Made by a program: the position numbers and the translations under genes. From NCBI GenBank assembly GCA_017619255.1, contig JAFZSS010000152.1:1-15649 (forward strand): a stretch of 15,649 bases of DNA. The letters run 5' to 3'. Positions 1-6,659 of the stretch are shown here, piece after piece. The notes beneath the pieces were generated by a model. That model worked only from the letters and a program-made list of their open reading frames with translations. It did no database searches and was not told the origin of the DNA. Within the stretch, counting starts at the first letter, position 1. Every line of letters begins with the position of its first letter. The stretch comes from Muribaculaceae bacterium (GTDB lineage: Bacteria; Bacteroidota; Bacteroidia; Bacteroidales; Muribaculaceae).

Positions 1-47
1 ACGAGTAATGCCATGATTATCGCTACCAGAAGAGTGAGCCGTTTCAT
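1..47 (-). CDS. Partial gene start, exported protein of unknown function
   Basis: Reading leftwards from an ATG at 47-45, the minus strand encodes MKRLTLLVAIIMALL before the window ends. This is two basic residues followed by a hydrophobic run, typical of the start of a signal peptide or lipoprotein leader. The ATG shares the sequence ATGA (47-44) with the TGA stop of the upstream 4-alpha-glucanotransferase gene, which suggests translational coupling and membership of the same operon. Only 15 codons are visible, so no family can be assigned. From context an exported glycan-acting protein, such as a periplasmic glucosidase or a surface lipoprotein, is plausible but is inference only. Confidence 0.6.
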   Translation of the reverse strand, partial: MKRLTLLVAIIMALL

Positions 48-2728
48 TTGCGTCCGCTTTGAGAGATGAGATCTTTCACGCGGCCGTTGAATTCATCGGC
101 CTTCATCAGCTGCTCGATAGACAGGTGCATGCGGTAGCGCCAGTAATGGCGGGGATTGGCGGGGATGTTGATGCGTTCGGCATCGGCATCCTCTAGTCGC
201 ACCTTCTCGTCGATGGCCAGCCAGTCCTGCAACGAGAGCAGGCAGAGCATAGACGGGCAATTGAGGTGGGCACGCACGATTTCATCGGCCAAATAGCCTG
301 GAAGCGGGTGGGGTGCAGCGTCACTGTGCCAGAGTGTGGCATTAAAGTACTCTTGGGTGCGGTCCCAGTCCTCATCCCACCATTGCCTCAAGGTGGGCAT
401 GTCGTGAGTCGAGATGGTGGCCACGCTGCGGTAGGGGTTGATGTTCAGGTTGCCGAACTTGATGTGGTTGTCCTTGGGCATTGATTGGATTTCGAGGCTC
501 AGGATGCGCAACTCATTCATTACCCATGCCACGCAATCGGGCACCATGCCCAGATCCTCGGCACACACGAGCATGCGGGTTGCCTGTACCAGTTTGGGCA
601 GTTTCTTCATTGCCTCGTGGTACCAGAAATCGTTGTTGCGGTGATAGTAATACTCGTTGTAGAGCTTGTTGAAGGCGGCCTTGTCGTTGTCATAGAGCGC
701 CTCGTAGATGAAGTCAAACTGTACTGAGATGCGCGGGTGGAACAAGGCGGGATTCTTGCGGTCGCGCACAAACAGCACATCGCTGATGAGCGCATACAGA
801 CCGTCGCGAATCCATATGTCGTCCTCACTGTTCTTTCCGGCGAAGGCGGCTTCCACCTTGCGTTGGGTGTCATACTCGGGCTTCATGCGGTAAATGTCGT
901 CATGCACGCGCTCCACATATTTCTCACGCACCAGGTTGGCCCACTTGCCGAAGATGCGGTCCAGAACCCAGTCGGCGATGAACGGTTGGGTCATCAGATC
1001 TTCCTGGAAGTTGAGGCCATAGCTGCGGATCTCTTGTGCACTCATTCCTAGAGAGGGCGAGAACTGACCGAGCAAGCCATGAACGGCGTTGATGGGGATT
1101 TCCCAGATGCGGAAGAACCCCAGCACATGGTCGATGCGGTAGGCATCAAAGTACTGCGCCATCTTGCGGAAACGCTTCACCCACCACTGGCAGCCGTCGG
1201 CGAGCATCACATCCCAGTTATAGGTCGGGAAGCCCCAATTCTGACCATTGGTCGAGAATGCATCAGGCGGAGCGCCGGCTTGGCCGTTGAGGTTGAAGTA
1301 TTTGGGCTCTACCCAGGCCTCGACACTGTCGCGGCTGATGCCGATGGGGATGTCACCCTTGAGGATGACATGCTTGCTCTGGGCATACTCATGGGCTCCT
1401 CGCATCTGCTTGTCGAGGTAATACTGCACATAGTACCACAGGCTGGCTTCTTTGTAGGCCTTGGTGCGCGGATTGGACATCGCGGCACGCTCCTCGTCGG
1501 TGAAGGTGTGGTGATCGGGCCACTTGGAGAACGATGCCGTGCCATAAAGATCGCGGTAGTGGCAGAAGGCTGCATAGGGCACCAGCCAATCCTGGTTGGC
1601 GGTGAAGAAAGCCTTGAATTCGTCGCTCTTGAGCACATCGGCACCCTCCTGCTCAAACAGCAGCTTCATGTATTCGCGCTTGGCGTTGTTCACGCGCTCA
1701 TAGTCGATCTGGGGCAGCGCATTGAGTTCCTTGCGCAATTTCTCAAACTCAGCAGCGCGTTTCTTGTCAGCCAATTTGGGTAGCTGGCGCAGGTCCATGT
1801 ACTGCGGGTGCAGGGCATAGATGCTGATGCTGTTGTAAGGATAGCTGTCACTCCAGGTGTGGGTGATGGTCGTGTCATTGACAGGCAGCACCTGCAAGGC
1901 CCGTTGGTCGGTGCTGGACACCCAGTCCACCATGAGCTTGAGGTCGCCGAAGTCTCCCACGCCGAAGCTGCCCTCGCTGCGGAGCGAGAAGATGGGCACA
2001 ACGGTGCCCGCCAGCTTGGCTGGGTAGAGGGGGAAGTAGGCCTGCGGCAACTCATAGACGATGTGCTCGCTGTCTTTGAGTACCGGCAGCAGCACCGTGC
2101 GGTTGTCACCTGTCTCCCAAATGACATTCTTGCCCTTGCCGCCCATGATGACAAACTTGAACTCAATCATCGCTTTCTTGAAAGCGGCGCTATCGAGTGT
2201 GATGACCCACTCGTTGTGGTTGTGTTCGTTCATCTTCAAGGCCTTGGCCTCATTCCAGTCACCTAACGCAGGCTCGTTGCCCACGATGCCCAAGATCTCG
2301 CCGGTGCGCAGTTGCGGTGCGCGAACTTTGAGTTGAATGCAGGTGGTGTATTTGGCTTTGGCGACAGCCTGGTGCTTGCGCAGGGCCACACAGTCGGTGA
2401 AAGCCGAGCTGTACAAATAGCTGTCATCAGGAAGGTCATTCCAGTGGTCGAATGTGATGTAACGGCTTGCCTTGGCCGCATTGAATTCTAGGCGGTGGGG
2501 CACAACTGTCCACTCGTGACGCATCTCCTTGCCGTCGCGTTCCACACTATAGTAATAGTCGATTTGTCCTGCCTTGGCAGGGAGGTCCAAGTCGCATTTC
2601 CACACTTTGTCACTGGCGGGCTTCATGGCATGGCTTGCCACTTTCTCGCCCTTGGCGCTATTCACGATATTGAGTACCAGATTCTCACCATAAATGGTTC
2701 CGTACTCGATGTTGAATCTCACTTTCAT
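44..2728 (-). CDS. malQ: 4-alpha-glucanotransferase, DPE2-like (CBM20-CBM20-split GH77)
   Basis: This 894-residue cytoplasmic enzyme should transfer alpha-1,4-glucan segments or glucose between maltose, maltodextrins and glycogen-like acceptors. Residues about 1-110 look like a degenerate starch-binding CBM20 domain. Residues about 130-230 form a clearer CBM20 (LGDWN, then WETGDNR). The GH77 catalytic domain starts near residue 235 (VPIFSLRSEGSFGVGDF). Likely catalytic residues are nucleophile D533 (YRIDHVLGFFR), acid/base E724 (CAEDLG) and D776 (STHDMPTLR). The D533-E724 gap of 191 residues compares with about 47 in the short Thermus-type amylomaltase. That implies an insertion of roughly 140 residues, the hallmark of plant DPE2 and related bacterial enzymes. 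It lies 29 bp downstream of the MFS transporter gene and is probably cotranscribed with it. No signal peptide is visible. The family call is firm; the exact donor and acceptor are inferred. Confidence 0.95.
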   Translation of the reverse strand: MKVRFNIEYGTIYGENLVLNIVNSAKGEKVASHAMKPASDKVWKCDLDLPAKAGQIDYYYSVERDGKEMRHEWTVVPHRLEFNAAKASRYITFDHWNDLPDDSYLYSSAFTDCVALRKHQAVAKAKYTTCIQLKVRAPQLRTGEILGIVGNEPALGDWNEAKALKMNEHNHNEWVITLDSAAFKKAMIEFKFVIMGGKGKNVIWETGDNRTVLLPVLKDSEHIVYELPQAYFPLYPAKLAGTVVPIFSLRSEGSFGVGDFGDLKLMVDWVSSTDQRALQVLPVNDTTITHTWSDSYPYNSISIYALHPQYMDLRQLPKLADKKRAAEFEKLRKELNALPQIDYERVNNAKREYMKLLFEQEGADVLKSDEFKAFFTANQDWLVPYAAFCHYRDLYGTASFSKWPDHHTFTDEERAAMSNPRTKAYKEASLWYYVQYYLDKQMRGAHEYAQSKHVILKGDIPIGISRDSVEAWVEPKYFNLNGQAGAPPDAFSTNGQNWGFPTYNWDVMLADGCQWWVKRFRKMAQYFDAYRIDHVLGFFRIWEIPINAVHGLLGQFSPSLGMSAQEIRSYGLNFQEDLMTQPFIADWVLDRIFGKWANLVREKYVERVHDDIYRMKPEYDTQRKVEAAFAGKNSEDDIWIRDGLYALISDVLFVRDRKNPALFHPRISVQFDFIYEALYDNDKAAFNKLYNEYYYHRNNDFWYHEAMKKLPKLVQATRMLVCAEDLGMVPDCVAWVMNELRILSLEIQSMPKDNHIKFGNLNINPYRSVATISTHDMPTLRQWWDEDWDRTQEYFNATLWHSDAAPHPLPGYLADEIVRAHLNCPSMLCLLSLQDWLAIDEKVRLEDADAERINIPANPRHYWRYRMHLSIEQLMKADEFNGRVKDLISQSGRK

Positions 2729-2757
2729 AGTTATTATGGTTTCAGGTTTTTAGATAT

Positions 2758-4083
2758 TTATTGATGCTTCTTGTCCTCGATAATGAAGACGCACACGGCG
2801 CCAACGATGAGCAGGATGCCTGCAAGCAGAAGCATGTTGCCCTGGATGCTGCCCATGGCTGCCAGCAGCAAGCCGCCCAATGCAGCGGCTACAATCTGCG
2901 GGATGCAGATGGTACAGTTGAACAATCCCAGTGCAGTACCCATGCGGCTGCTGCCCTCAAAGGCGTTGGTCACCATAGTGAACGGCATGGCCAGCATAGC
3001 GGCCCAAGCAAAACCGATGAGGAAGTAGGGCACAAACAGCAAATACTGGTTGTGGATGTAGGGTACCATGGCAAAGCCGATGCCGCCGATGACGAGGCTC
3101 AAGGCATAAGCGACCTTGATGTTCTTGAACTGCGGCAATACAACGGCCCACAGTACGCTACCGATAGCTTGTACTGCAAACAGGATGCCCACCCAGTTGC
3201 CGGCCTCCTGATAACCCTGGCTGGCTGCGTCAGTAGTGCCCCAAACGGTGTCGGCGATGGTACCGTTGGTATAGGTCCACATGTACATGAACGCTGCCCA
3301 GCAGAAGAATTGTACCAGTCCGACCTCAAAGAATACCTTAATGGCGTGCTTCTTCTGAGCAGGGCTCATCTCGGTAGCATTCTCACTCTTCCCTTCGGCA
3401 TTGGCGGCGGCGTTGAACTCTGCCATCTCAGCCGGGGTGTATTCTTTCACATGGCTGATGGTGTAGATGACACACAGGATGAGGATGGCTGCGCCCACAT
3501 AGAACGACCACTTCACACTGTCGGGTACAACGCCCTCGGGGGCGATGTTAGCGATACCGATGGCGGTAAACAGGAAGGGGAAGATGTAGCCCACCAGCGA
3601 GCCCGCATTGCACAGGAAGGACTGGATGCTGTAGGCCTTGGCTTTCTGTTTCTCGTTGACCATGTCGCCCACCATCATCTTGAAGGGCTGCATAGCCATG
3701 TTGATGCTGGTGTCAAGGAACATGAGGGCAATCAAGCCGAAGATCATCGCGCCAGCGATTTTCAGACCGAAAGAGCCGGCATTGGGCAGCAGACACATCA
3801 CAATCACGGCAGCGAGGGCACCAATCAGCAGATAAGGGATGCGGCGGCCCCAACGGCCCAGCCATGTCTTGTCGCTGAAGTAGCCCACGAGCGGTTGTAC
3901 CACCATGCCCATCAACGGAGGCAGAATCCAGAAATAACTCAGGTTGTGGGGGTCGGCGCCAAGCGTCGCAAAGATGCGGCTGATGTTTGCGCTCTGCAGG
4001 GCATAGGCAATCTGCACCCCAAAGAAACCAAAGCTGATGTTCCACAGCTGGTTAAATTTCAAATCCGGTTTAGTTTTCATCAT
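2758..4083 (-). CDS. MFS sugar transporter, GPH/SUT (SLC45-like) type, probable maltose importer
   Basis: This 441-residue integral inner-membrane protein has about twelve hydrophobic segments. The loop after the second segment carries GYFSDKTWLGRWGRRIP (residues 67-83), the cation:sugar symporter signature of GPH/SUT-like MFS carriers. A hydrophilic central loop (about residues 215-250, rich in Ala, Glu and Asn) separates the two six-helix halves. It is the first gene of an operon with the DPE2-like glucanotransferase 29 bp downstream, which argues for import of maltose or short maltodextrins from the periplasm. The protein begins MMKTK, so the second Met (4080) is an equally possible start; no Shine-Dalgarno sequence distinguishes them. 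The family is clear; the substrate is inferred from the neighbour. Confidence 0.88.
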   Translation of the reverse strand: MMKTKPDLKFNQLWNISFGFFGVQIAYALQSANISRIFATLGADPHNLSYFWILPPLMGMVVQPLVGYFSDKTWLGRWGRRIPYLLIGALAAVIVMCLLPNAGSFGLKIAGAMIFGLIALMFLDTSINMAMQPFKMMVGDMVNEKQKAKAYSIQSFLCNAGSLVGYIFPFLFTAIGIANIAPEGVVPDSVKWSFYVGAAILILCVIYTISHVKEYTPAEMAEFNAAANAEGKSENATEMSPAQKKHAIKVFFEVGLVQFFCWAAFMYMWTYTNGTIADTVWGTTDAASQGYQEAGNWVGILFAVQAIGSVLWAVVLPQFKNIKVAYALSLVIGGIGFAMVPYIHNQYLLFVPYFLIGFAWAAMLAMPFTMVTNAFEGSSRMGTALGLFNCTICIPQIVAAALGGLLLAAMGSIQGNMLLLAGILLIVGAVCVFIIEDKKHQ

Positions 4084-4142
4084 AGTCGGGTTATTTTAAG
4101 TGTTATTGTGATAATTTCTCGGTTATAGCGGTTAAGCACCTA

Positions 4143-4150
4143 CAAAAATA
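4143..4150 (-). promoter_or_regulatory. Possible Bacteroidota -7 element for the sugar transporter operon
   Basis: On the minus strand the bases read TATTTTTG followed by T, a full match to the TAnnTTTGY -7 consensus of Bacteroidota housekeeping promoters. It would start transcription about 50-55 bases before the transporter ATG. No TTTG-like -33 element is present 19-21 bases upstream, so the promoter may be weak, activator-dependent, or a chance match in AT-rich sequence. Confidence 0.4.
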
Positions 4151-4195
4151 ACACATTATCACTTGATTTTATTATAGATAATGTCTTTCGACCGC

Positions 4196-4234
4196 AAAAA
4201 AATAATGCAACCGATTGCATAAATCGGCGCATTA
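4196..4234 (-). terminator. Rho-independent terminator after the acyltransferase pair
   Basis: On the minus strand this is a 12-bp stem formed of TAATGC (4234-4229 and 4208-4203) and CCGATT (4227-4222 and 4216-4211). The two stem parts are separated by a small asymmetric internal loop, and the hairpin has a 5-base loop. It is followed directly by seven T residues (4202-4196). It lies 28 bases beyond the stop codon of the downstream acyltransferase gene and upstream of the putative transporter promoter, which separates the two minus-strand operons. Confidence 0.85.
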
Positions 4235-4261
4235 ATGATGAAAAAGGGATATGTGTGATAC

Positions 4262-5347
4262 TTAAGCGCGCCTGAAAAGTTTGGCGATGGGTCGGGTGAA
4301 CAGACGGTTGACGAGCCAGGCGAGCAGGATGTCGATGGGCAGGATGAACAGGGCCAGATGATTGACCGAGGCGGTACCGAACAGGTCGTGGCTGACAAAA
4401 TTCAGCGCGTTAATAATGCCAAAGTGTGCCAGAACAGGAGCCACCCAGTAGTTATAGATGAGGGCGGCGATGCCTTGCAGCATGAAAATCTCAAAACTAA
4501 TGTTGCCCAGCCATTGCATCGGCTTAGAAGCCAGCAGGCGGCCGATAAAACCCTCACGCCGGTTATAGAGGAGGCAGACGATCAGTATCACCGCCACGGG
4601 CAGCCACCAGAGGATGGCATCGCACCAGGGGAGCAGTCTGCCACTAGTGGTGCGATAGGTCATGATCACGGCCGAGAGCAAAGCAATGCTGATGAGTTCG
4701 GCATCAGTGCCGAGGGGGCTCTTGCCCAGGAAACGCGATTTCTGAATACTCGGAACGGCTTTGGCCAATGTCATGCCAATGATGAAATCAATCAGGCGGA
4801 CAGGAGGGAAGACATAGAGCGCCGTGCGCCAGTAATCGTCGCTCCCGGCAAGAACGGCGAAGTCGATGATGGCGAGCACGGCGATGATGATGAGTTTGAC
4901 ACGCATGGGCAAGGGTTGGTACCATCGTGCCAGCAACGGGTAACACAGGTAGCAGAACAGCAGGGTGCTCAAGAACCATGAGAACTTGTTGAATGAGAAG
5001 TAGATGGAGTGGCAAAGGGACCAGCTATGCAGCAGCGTGGCGTTGAATGCCAGCGTGAGCGGCTTGATGACCAGCATTCCCAACAGCGCCATCGCGACTA
5101 GCCAGATGACCAGAGTGAGCCAGTGAAGCGGGAAAAGTTTTATGGCGTGGCGCCAGGCGAAGGTGCGGTAACCCTTGGCATCAAGTTGTTTAAACGGGTA
5201 TTTCATGGACAACAGGAATCCGCTTGCCATAAAAAAGAAGGTCACTCCGGCCCAGGTGGCTTCTTCCAGTCCGGTAATGCCCACATGGAAGAGCACAATC
5301 ATCAGCGCAAAAACCGCGCGCCAGCCGTTTATCGTCTTGATTATCAT
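4262..5347 (-). CDS. Acyltransferase-3 family membrane protein (second of a tandem pair)
   Basis: This 361-residue multi-pass inner-membrane protein belongs to the acyltransferase-3 family (OafA/WecH/NodX type). Members pass acetyl or other acyl groups to sugars of surface polysaccharides or glycolipids. The family's R-x10-H motif is intact (R10, H21, in INGWR...LFH). It is followed by FFFMASGFLL (37-46) and KLFPLHW (70-76), both matching conserved AT3 segments. About ten hydrophobic helices follow. Its ATG overlaps the stop of the paralogous gene upstream (ATGA, 5347-5344), so the two are translationally coupled, and a terminator follows. It ends WLVNRLFTRPIAKLF, nearly matching the end of its neighbour. 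The acceptor is unknown. Because it diverges from an exopolysaccharide operon, decoration of that polymer is a reasonable inference. Confidence 0.88.
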   Translation of the reverse strand: MIIKTINGWRAVFALMIVLFHVGITGLEEATWAGVTFFFMASGFLLSMKYPFKQLDAKGYRTFAWRHAIKLFPLHWLTLVIWLVAMALLGMLVIKPLTLAFNATLLHSWSLCHSIYFSFNKFSWFLSTLLFCYLCYPLLARWYQPLPMRVKLIIIAVLAIIDFAVLAGSDDYWRTALYVFPPVRLIDFIIGMTLAKAVPSIQKSRFLGKSPLGTDAELISIALLSAVIMTYRTTSGRLLPWCDAILWWLPVAVILIVCLLYNRREGFIGRLLASKPMQWLGNISFEIFMLQGIAALIYNYWVAPVLAHFGIINALNFVSHDLFGTASVNHLALFILPIDILLAWLVNRLFTRPIAKLFRRA

Positions 5348-6393
5348 TTGGTTGAGTCTTTTATAGTGAGAGATTTGCGCAACGGGCGGGTAAACAGCCG
5401 GTTAACCAACCATGCCATGGGCAAGAGCAGCGGCAAAACAAACCAAGCCAGTTTGTCATAGATGTTCCAGCCATAGTGACCCGCCACGGGCGACACAAGA
5501 TAATTGAACACATGAAACGCCACAAACTGCAATACATAGACCTCGAAACTGATGCTACCTAACCACTGCAACGGCTTGCATAACAGCAGTTTGCCAATGG
5601 CACCCTCTCGCCCGTTAAGCAAGGTGAAAGCCAGCAGTATCGCTCCTTGAGGCAGTAACCAGATAAGCACATCCTCCCAGGGTTTGAGCCATGTTGAGCA
5701 GACATTGATGGCGATGGCTGCTGCTAGCAGGAGCAGGGCAGCAACCTCGATAAGTGTCGCAACGCCAAACGATACCTTGCTGCAGCGTGGCTTGAGCGTG
5801 TGGTAGAGGTGAATGAGAATCAGGCCCACCACAACATCCAGTACATGGGACAACGGGTTGACAAACACGGCTTCGCGACCGGGGATGTCGAGCGGTAGCA
5901 GGACAATGGCCAGCACGACGGCCAGCAGGATGGCAAGTGCCACCTTATAGCGCAGGCGCCACCGTCCCAGCCAATGGGCCAAGAACGGGTAGATGAAATA
6001 GCAGAACAACAAGGCGCACAGGTACCATGCCACGGGGTTGATCCCGTAGTGGATATCGTGCACAGGAGACCATGAGTGGATAAGCAGGGCACTTAGGGCG
6101 GTCGGACCCCAGTGGATGTCGCTCGGGTAGTAGGCCAACCCCAAGGCAATCAGCAGGGCGAGGCCCAGCCAGTGCAGGGGGTAGAGCCGCAGGGCATGAT
6201 TGATGGCAAAACGGCAATATTTTTGTGCGGTGAGTCGCTCAAAGGGGTGCCGCATCGCCAGCAGGAAAGTGCTGGAGATGAAGAAAAAGGTCACGCCTGT
6301 CACCGCCACATTCCACATCCAGCCCACGCCGGCATGGAAGAGCACGATGGTGACTGCCATGAGTCCTCGCCACGAGTTGATTGTCCGTATCAT
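5344..6393 (-). CDS. Acyltransferase-3 family membrane protein (first of a tandem pair)
   Basis: This 349-residue multi-pass membrane protein is a paralogue of the gene just downstream. The two align from end to end: MIRTINSWRG against MIIKTINGWR, KPLQWLGSISFEVYVLQ against KPMQWLGNISFEIFMLQ, and WLVNRLFTRP in both. The AT3 R-x10-H motif is present (R9, H20), as is RLYPLHW (69-75). The usual Gly of the FF...SGF segment is replaced by Thr (FFFISSTFLL, 36-45), unlike its partner. It is the first gene of a two-gene minus-strand operon and is divergent from the flippase gene. An O-acyltransferase acting on cell-surface glycan is the likely role; substrate and acyl donor cannot be read from the sequence. 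Confidence 0.87.
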   Translation of the reverse strand: MIRTINSWRGLMAVTIVLFHAGVGWMWNVAVTGVTFFFISSTFLLAMRHPFERLTAQKYCRFAINHALRLYPLHWLGLALLIALGLAYYPSDIHWGPTALSALLIHSWSPVHDIHYGINPVAWYLCALLFCYFIYPFLAHWLGRWRLRYKVALAILLAVVLAIVLLPLDIPGREAVFVNPLSHVLDVVVGLILIHLYHTLKPRCSKVSFGVATLIEVAALLLLAAAIAINVCSTWLKPWEDVLIWLLPQGAILLAFTLLNGREGAIGKLLLCKPLQWLGSISFEVYVLQFVAFHVFNYLVSPVAGHYGWNIYDKLAWFVLPLLLPMAWLVNRLFTRPLRKSLTIKDSTK

Positions 6394-6401
6394 TCTAGTT
6401 T

Positions 6402-6459
6402 ATAGTCCCTGGTTTTTAGTTTTAGTCCCTAGCCGTTTGTCATCGGTTTTGGCCGATGA
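6402..6459. repeat. Short direct repeat plus hairpin in the acyltransferase leader
   Basis: TAGTCCCT occurs twice, at 6403-6410 and 6423-6430, exactly 20 bases apart. Next to it is a perfect 7-bp inverted repeat, TCATCGG (6440-6446) and CCGATGA (6453-6459), around a 6-base loop. There is no T-run after the hairpin on either strand, so it does not look like a terminator. It would lie in the 5' leader of the minus-strand acyltransferase transcript. Function is unknown. Confidence 0.4.
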
Positions 6460-6491
6460 AATCGGAGAAAAAGCAGGGTTCAGCCACATGA

Positions 6492-6510
6492 TTGTAATGC
6501 GAAATTACAA
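6492..6510. promoter_or_regulatory. Operator-like inverted repeat TTGTAAT-N5-ATTACAA
   Basis: Perfect 7-bp arms (6492-6498 and 6504-6510) flank a 5-base spacer GCGAA in the divergent region between the acyltransferase and exopolysaccharide operons. The 19-bp dyad has the size expected for a dimeric regulator. The same half-site TTGTAAT recurs at 6634-6640, inside the exopolysaccharide promoter. Binding by a regulator is inferred; no regulator gene is in the window. Confidence 0.4.
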
Positions 6511-6538
6511 ACATTTGACGAAAGTACGAGGAAAAATT

Positions 6539-6546
6539 CAAATATT
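6539..6546 (-). promoter_or_regulatory. Weak candidate -7 element for the acyltransferase pair
   Basis: The minus strand reads AATATTTG, one mismatch from TAnnTTTG. A TTG lies 22 bases further upstream (CAA on the plus strand, 6569-6571), slightly beyond the usual 19-21 spacing. It would give a 5' leader of roughly 140 bases. No better match exists in the divergent region, so this is a tentative call. Confidence 0.22.
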
Positions 6547-6580
6547 TTAGAGAAATTTGGTAGCGCCTCAACAATGTTAG

Positions 6581-6605
6581 GCAAAAAAACCTGTGTTTTT
6601 TTTGC
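6581..6605. repeat. A-tract/T-tract inverted repeat upstream of the exopolysaccharide promoter
   Basis: GCAAAAAAA (6581-6589) and TTTTTTTGC (6597-6605) form a 9-bp inverted repeat around a 7-base centre, ending just before the -33 element. Phased A/T tracts here could bend DNA or act like an UP element. The stem has too few G:C pairs to be a convincing terminator. Confidence 0.4.
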
Positions 6606-6644
6606 TTTGCATTGTGCTCGGCTTGCACTAATTTTGTAATTTTG
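6606..6644 (+). promoter_or_regulatory. Bacteroidota-type promoter of the exopolysaccharide operon
   Basis: TTTG at 6606-6609, a 19-base spacer, then TAATTTTG at 6629-6636 match both parts of the Bacteroidota consensus (-33 TTTG, -7 TAnnTTTG) with ideal spacing. The -7 octamer is immediately repeated at 6637-6644, followed by C, so a second and differently spaced start site is possible. Transcription should begin around 6643-6652, only about 10-20 bases before the flippase ATG at 6660. That placement is the main reason to reject an upstream in-frame ATG at 6612, which would lie inside the promoter. Confidence 0.75.
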
Positions 6645-6659
6645 CAGCCGCAATTCATA

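Noticed and set aside
1079..1783. A 234-codon plus-strand open frame inside the glucanotransferase gene
   Set aside because: It is antisense to conserved GH77 sequence and resembles no family; its openness follows from codon use of the real gene.
2761..4128. A 455-codon open frame on the plus strand opposite the MFS transporter gene
   Set aside because: It mirrors the transporter gene almost exactly, is rich in His, Gln and Asp, and has no recognisable domain or hydrophobic pattern. The opposite frame encodes a clear 12-helix carrier.
6581..6605. A possible bidirectional terminator in the A/T-tract inverted repeat
   Set aside because: The stem is nearly all A:T with one G:C and one C:G pair, too weak for rho-independent termination, and it abuts a promoter.
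6612..6659. Upstream ATG adding 16 residues to the flippase
   Set aside because: It falls within the promoter spacer, ahead of the predicted transcription start, and adds a Cys-rich stretch not typical of flippase N-termini.
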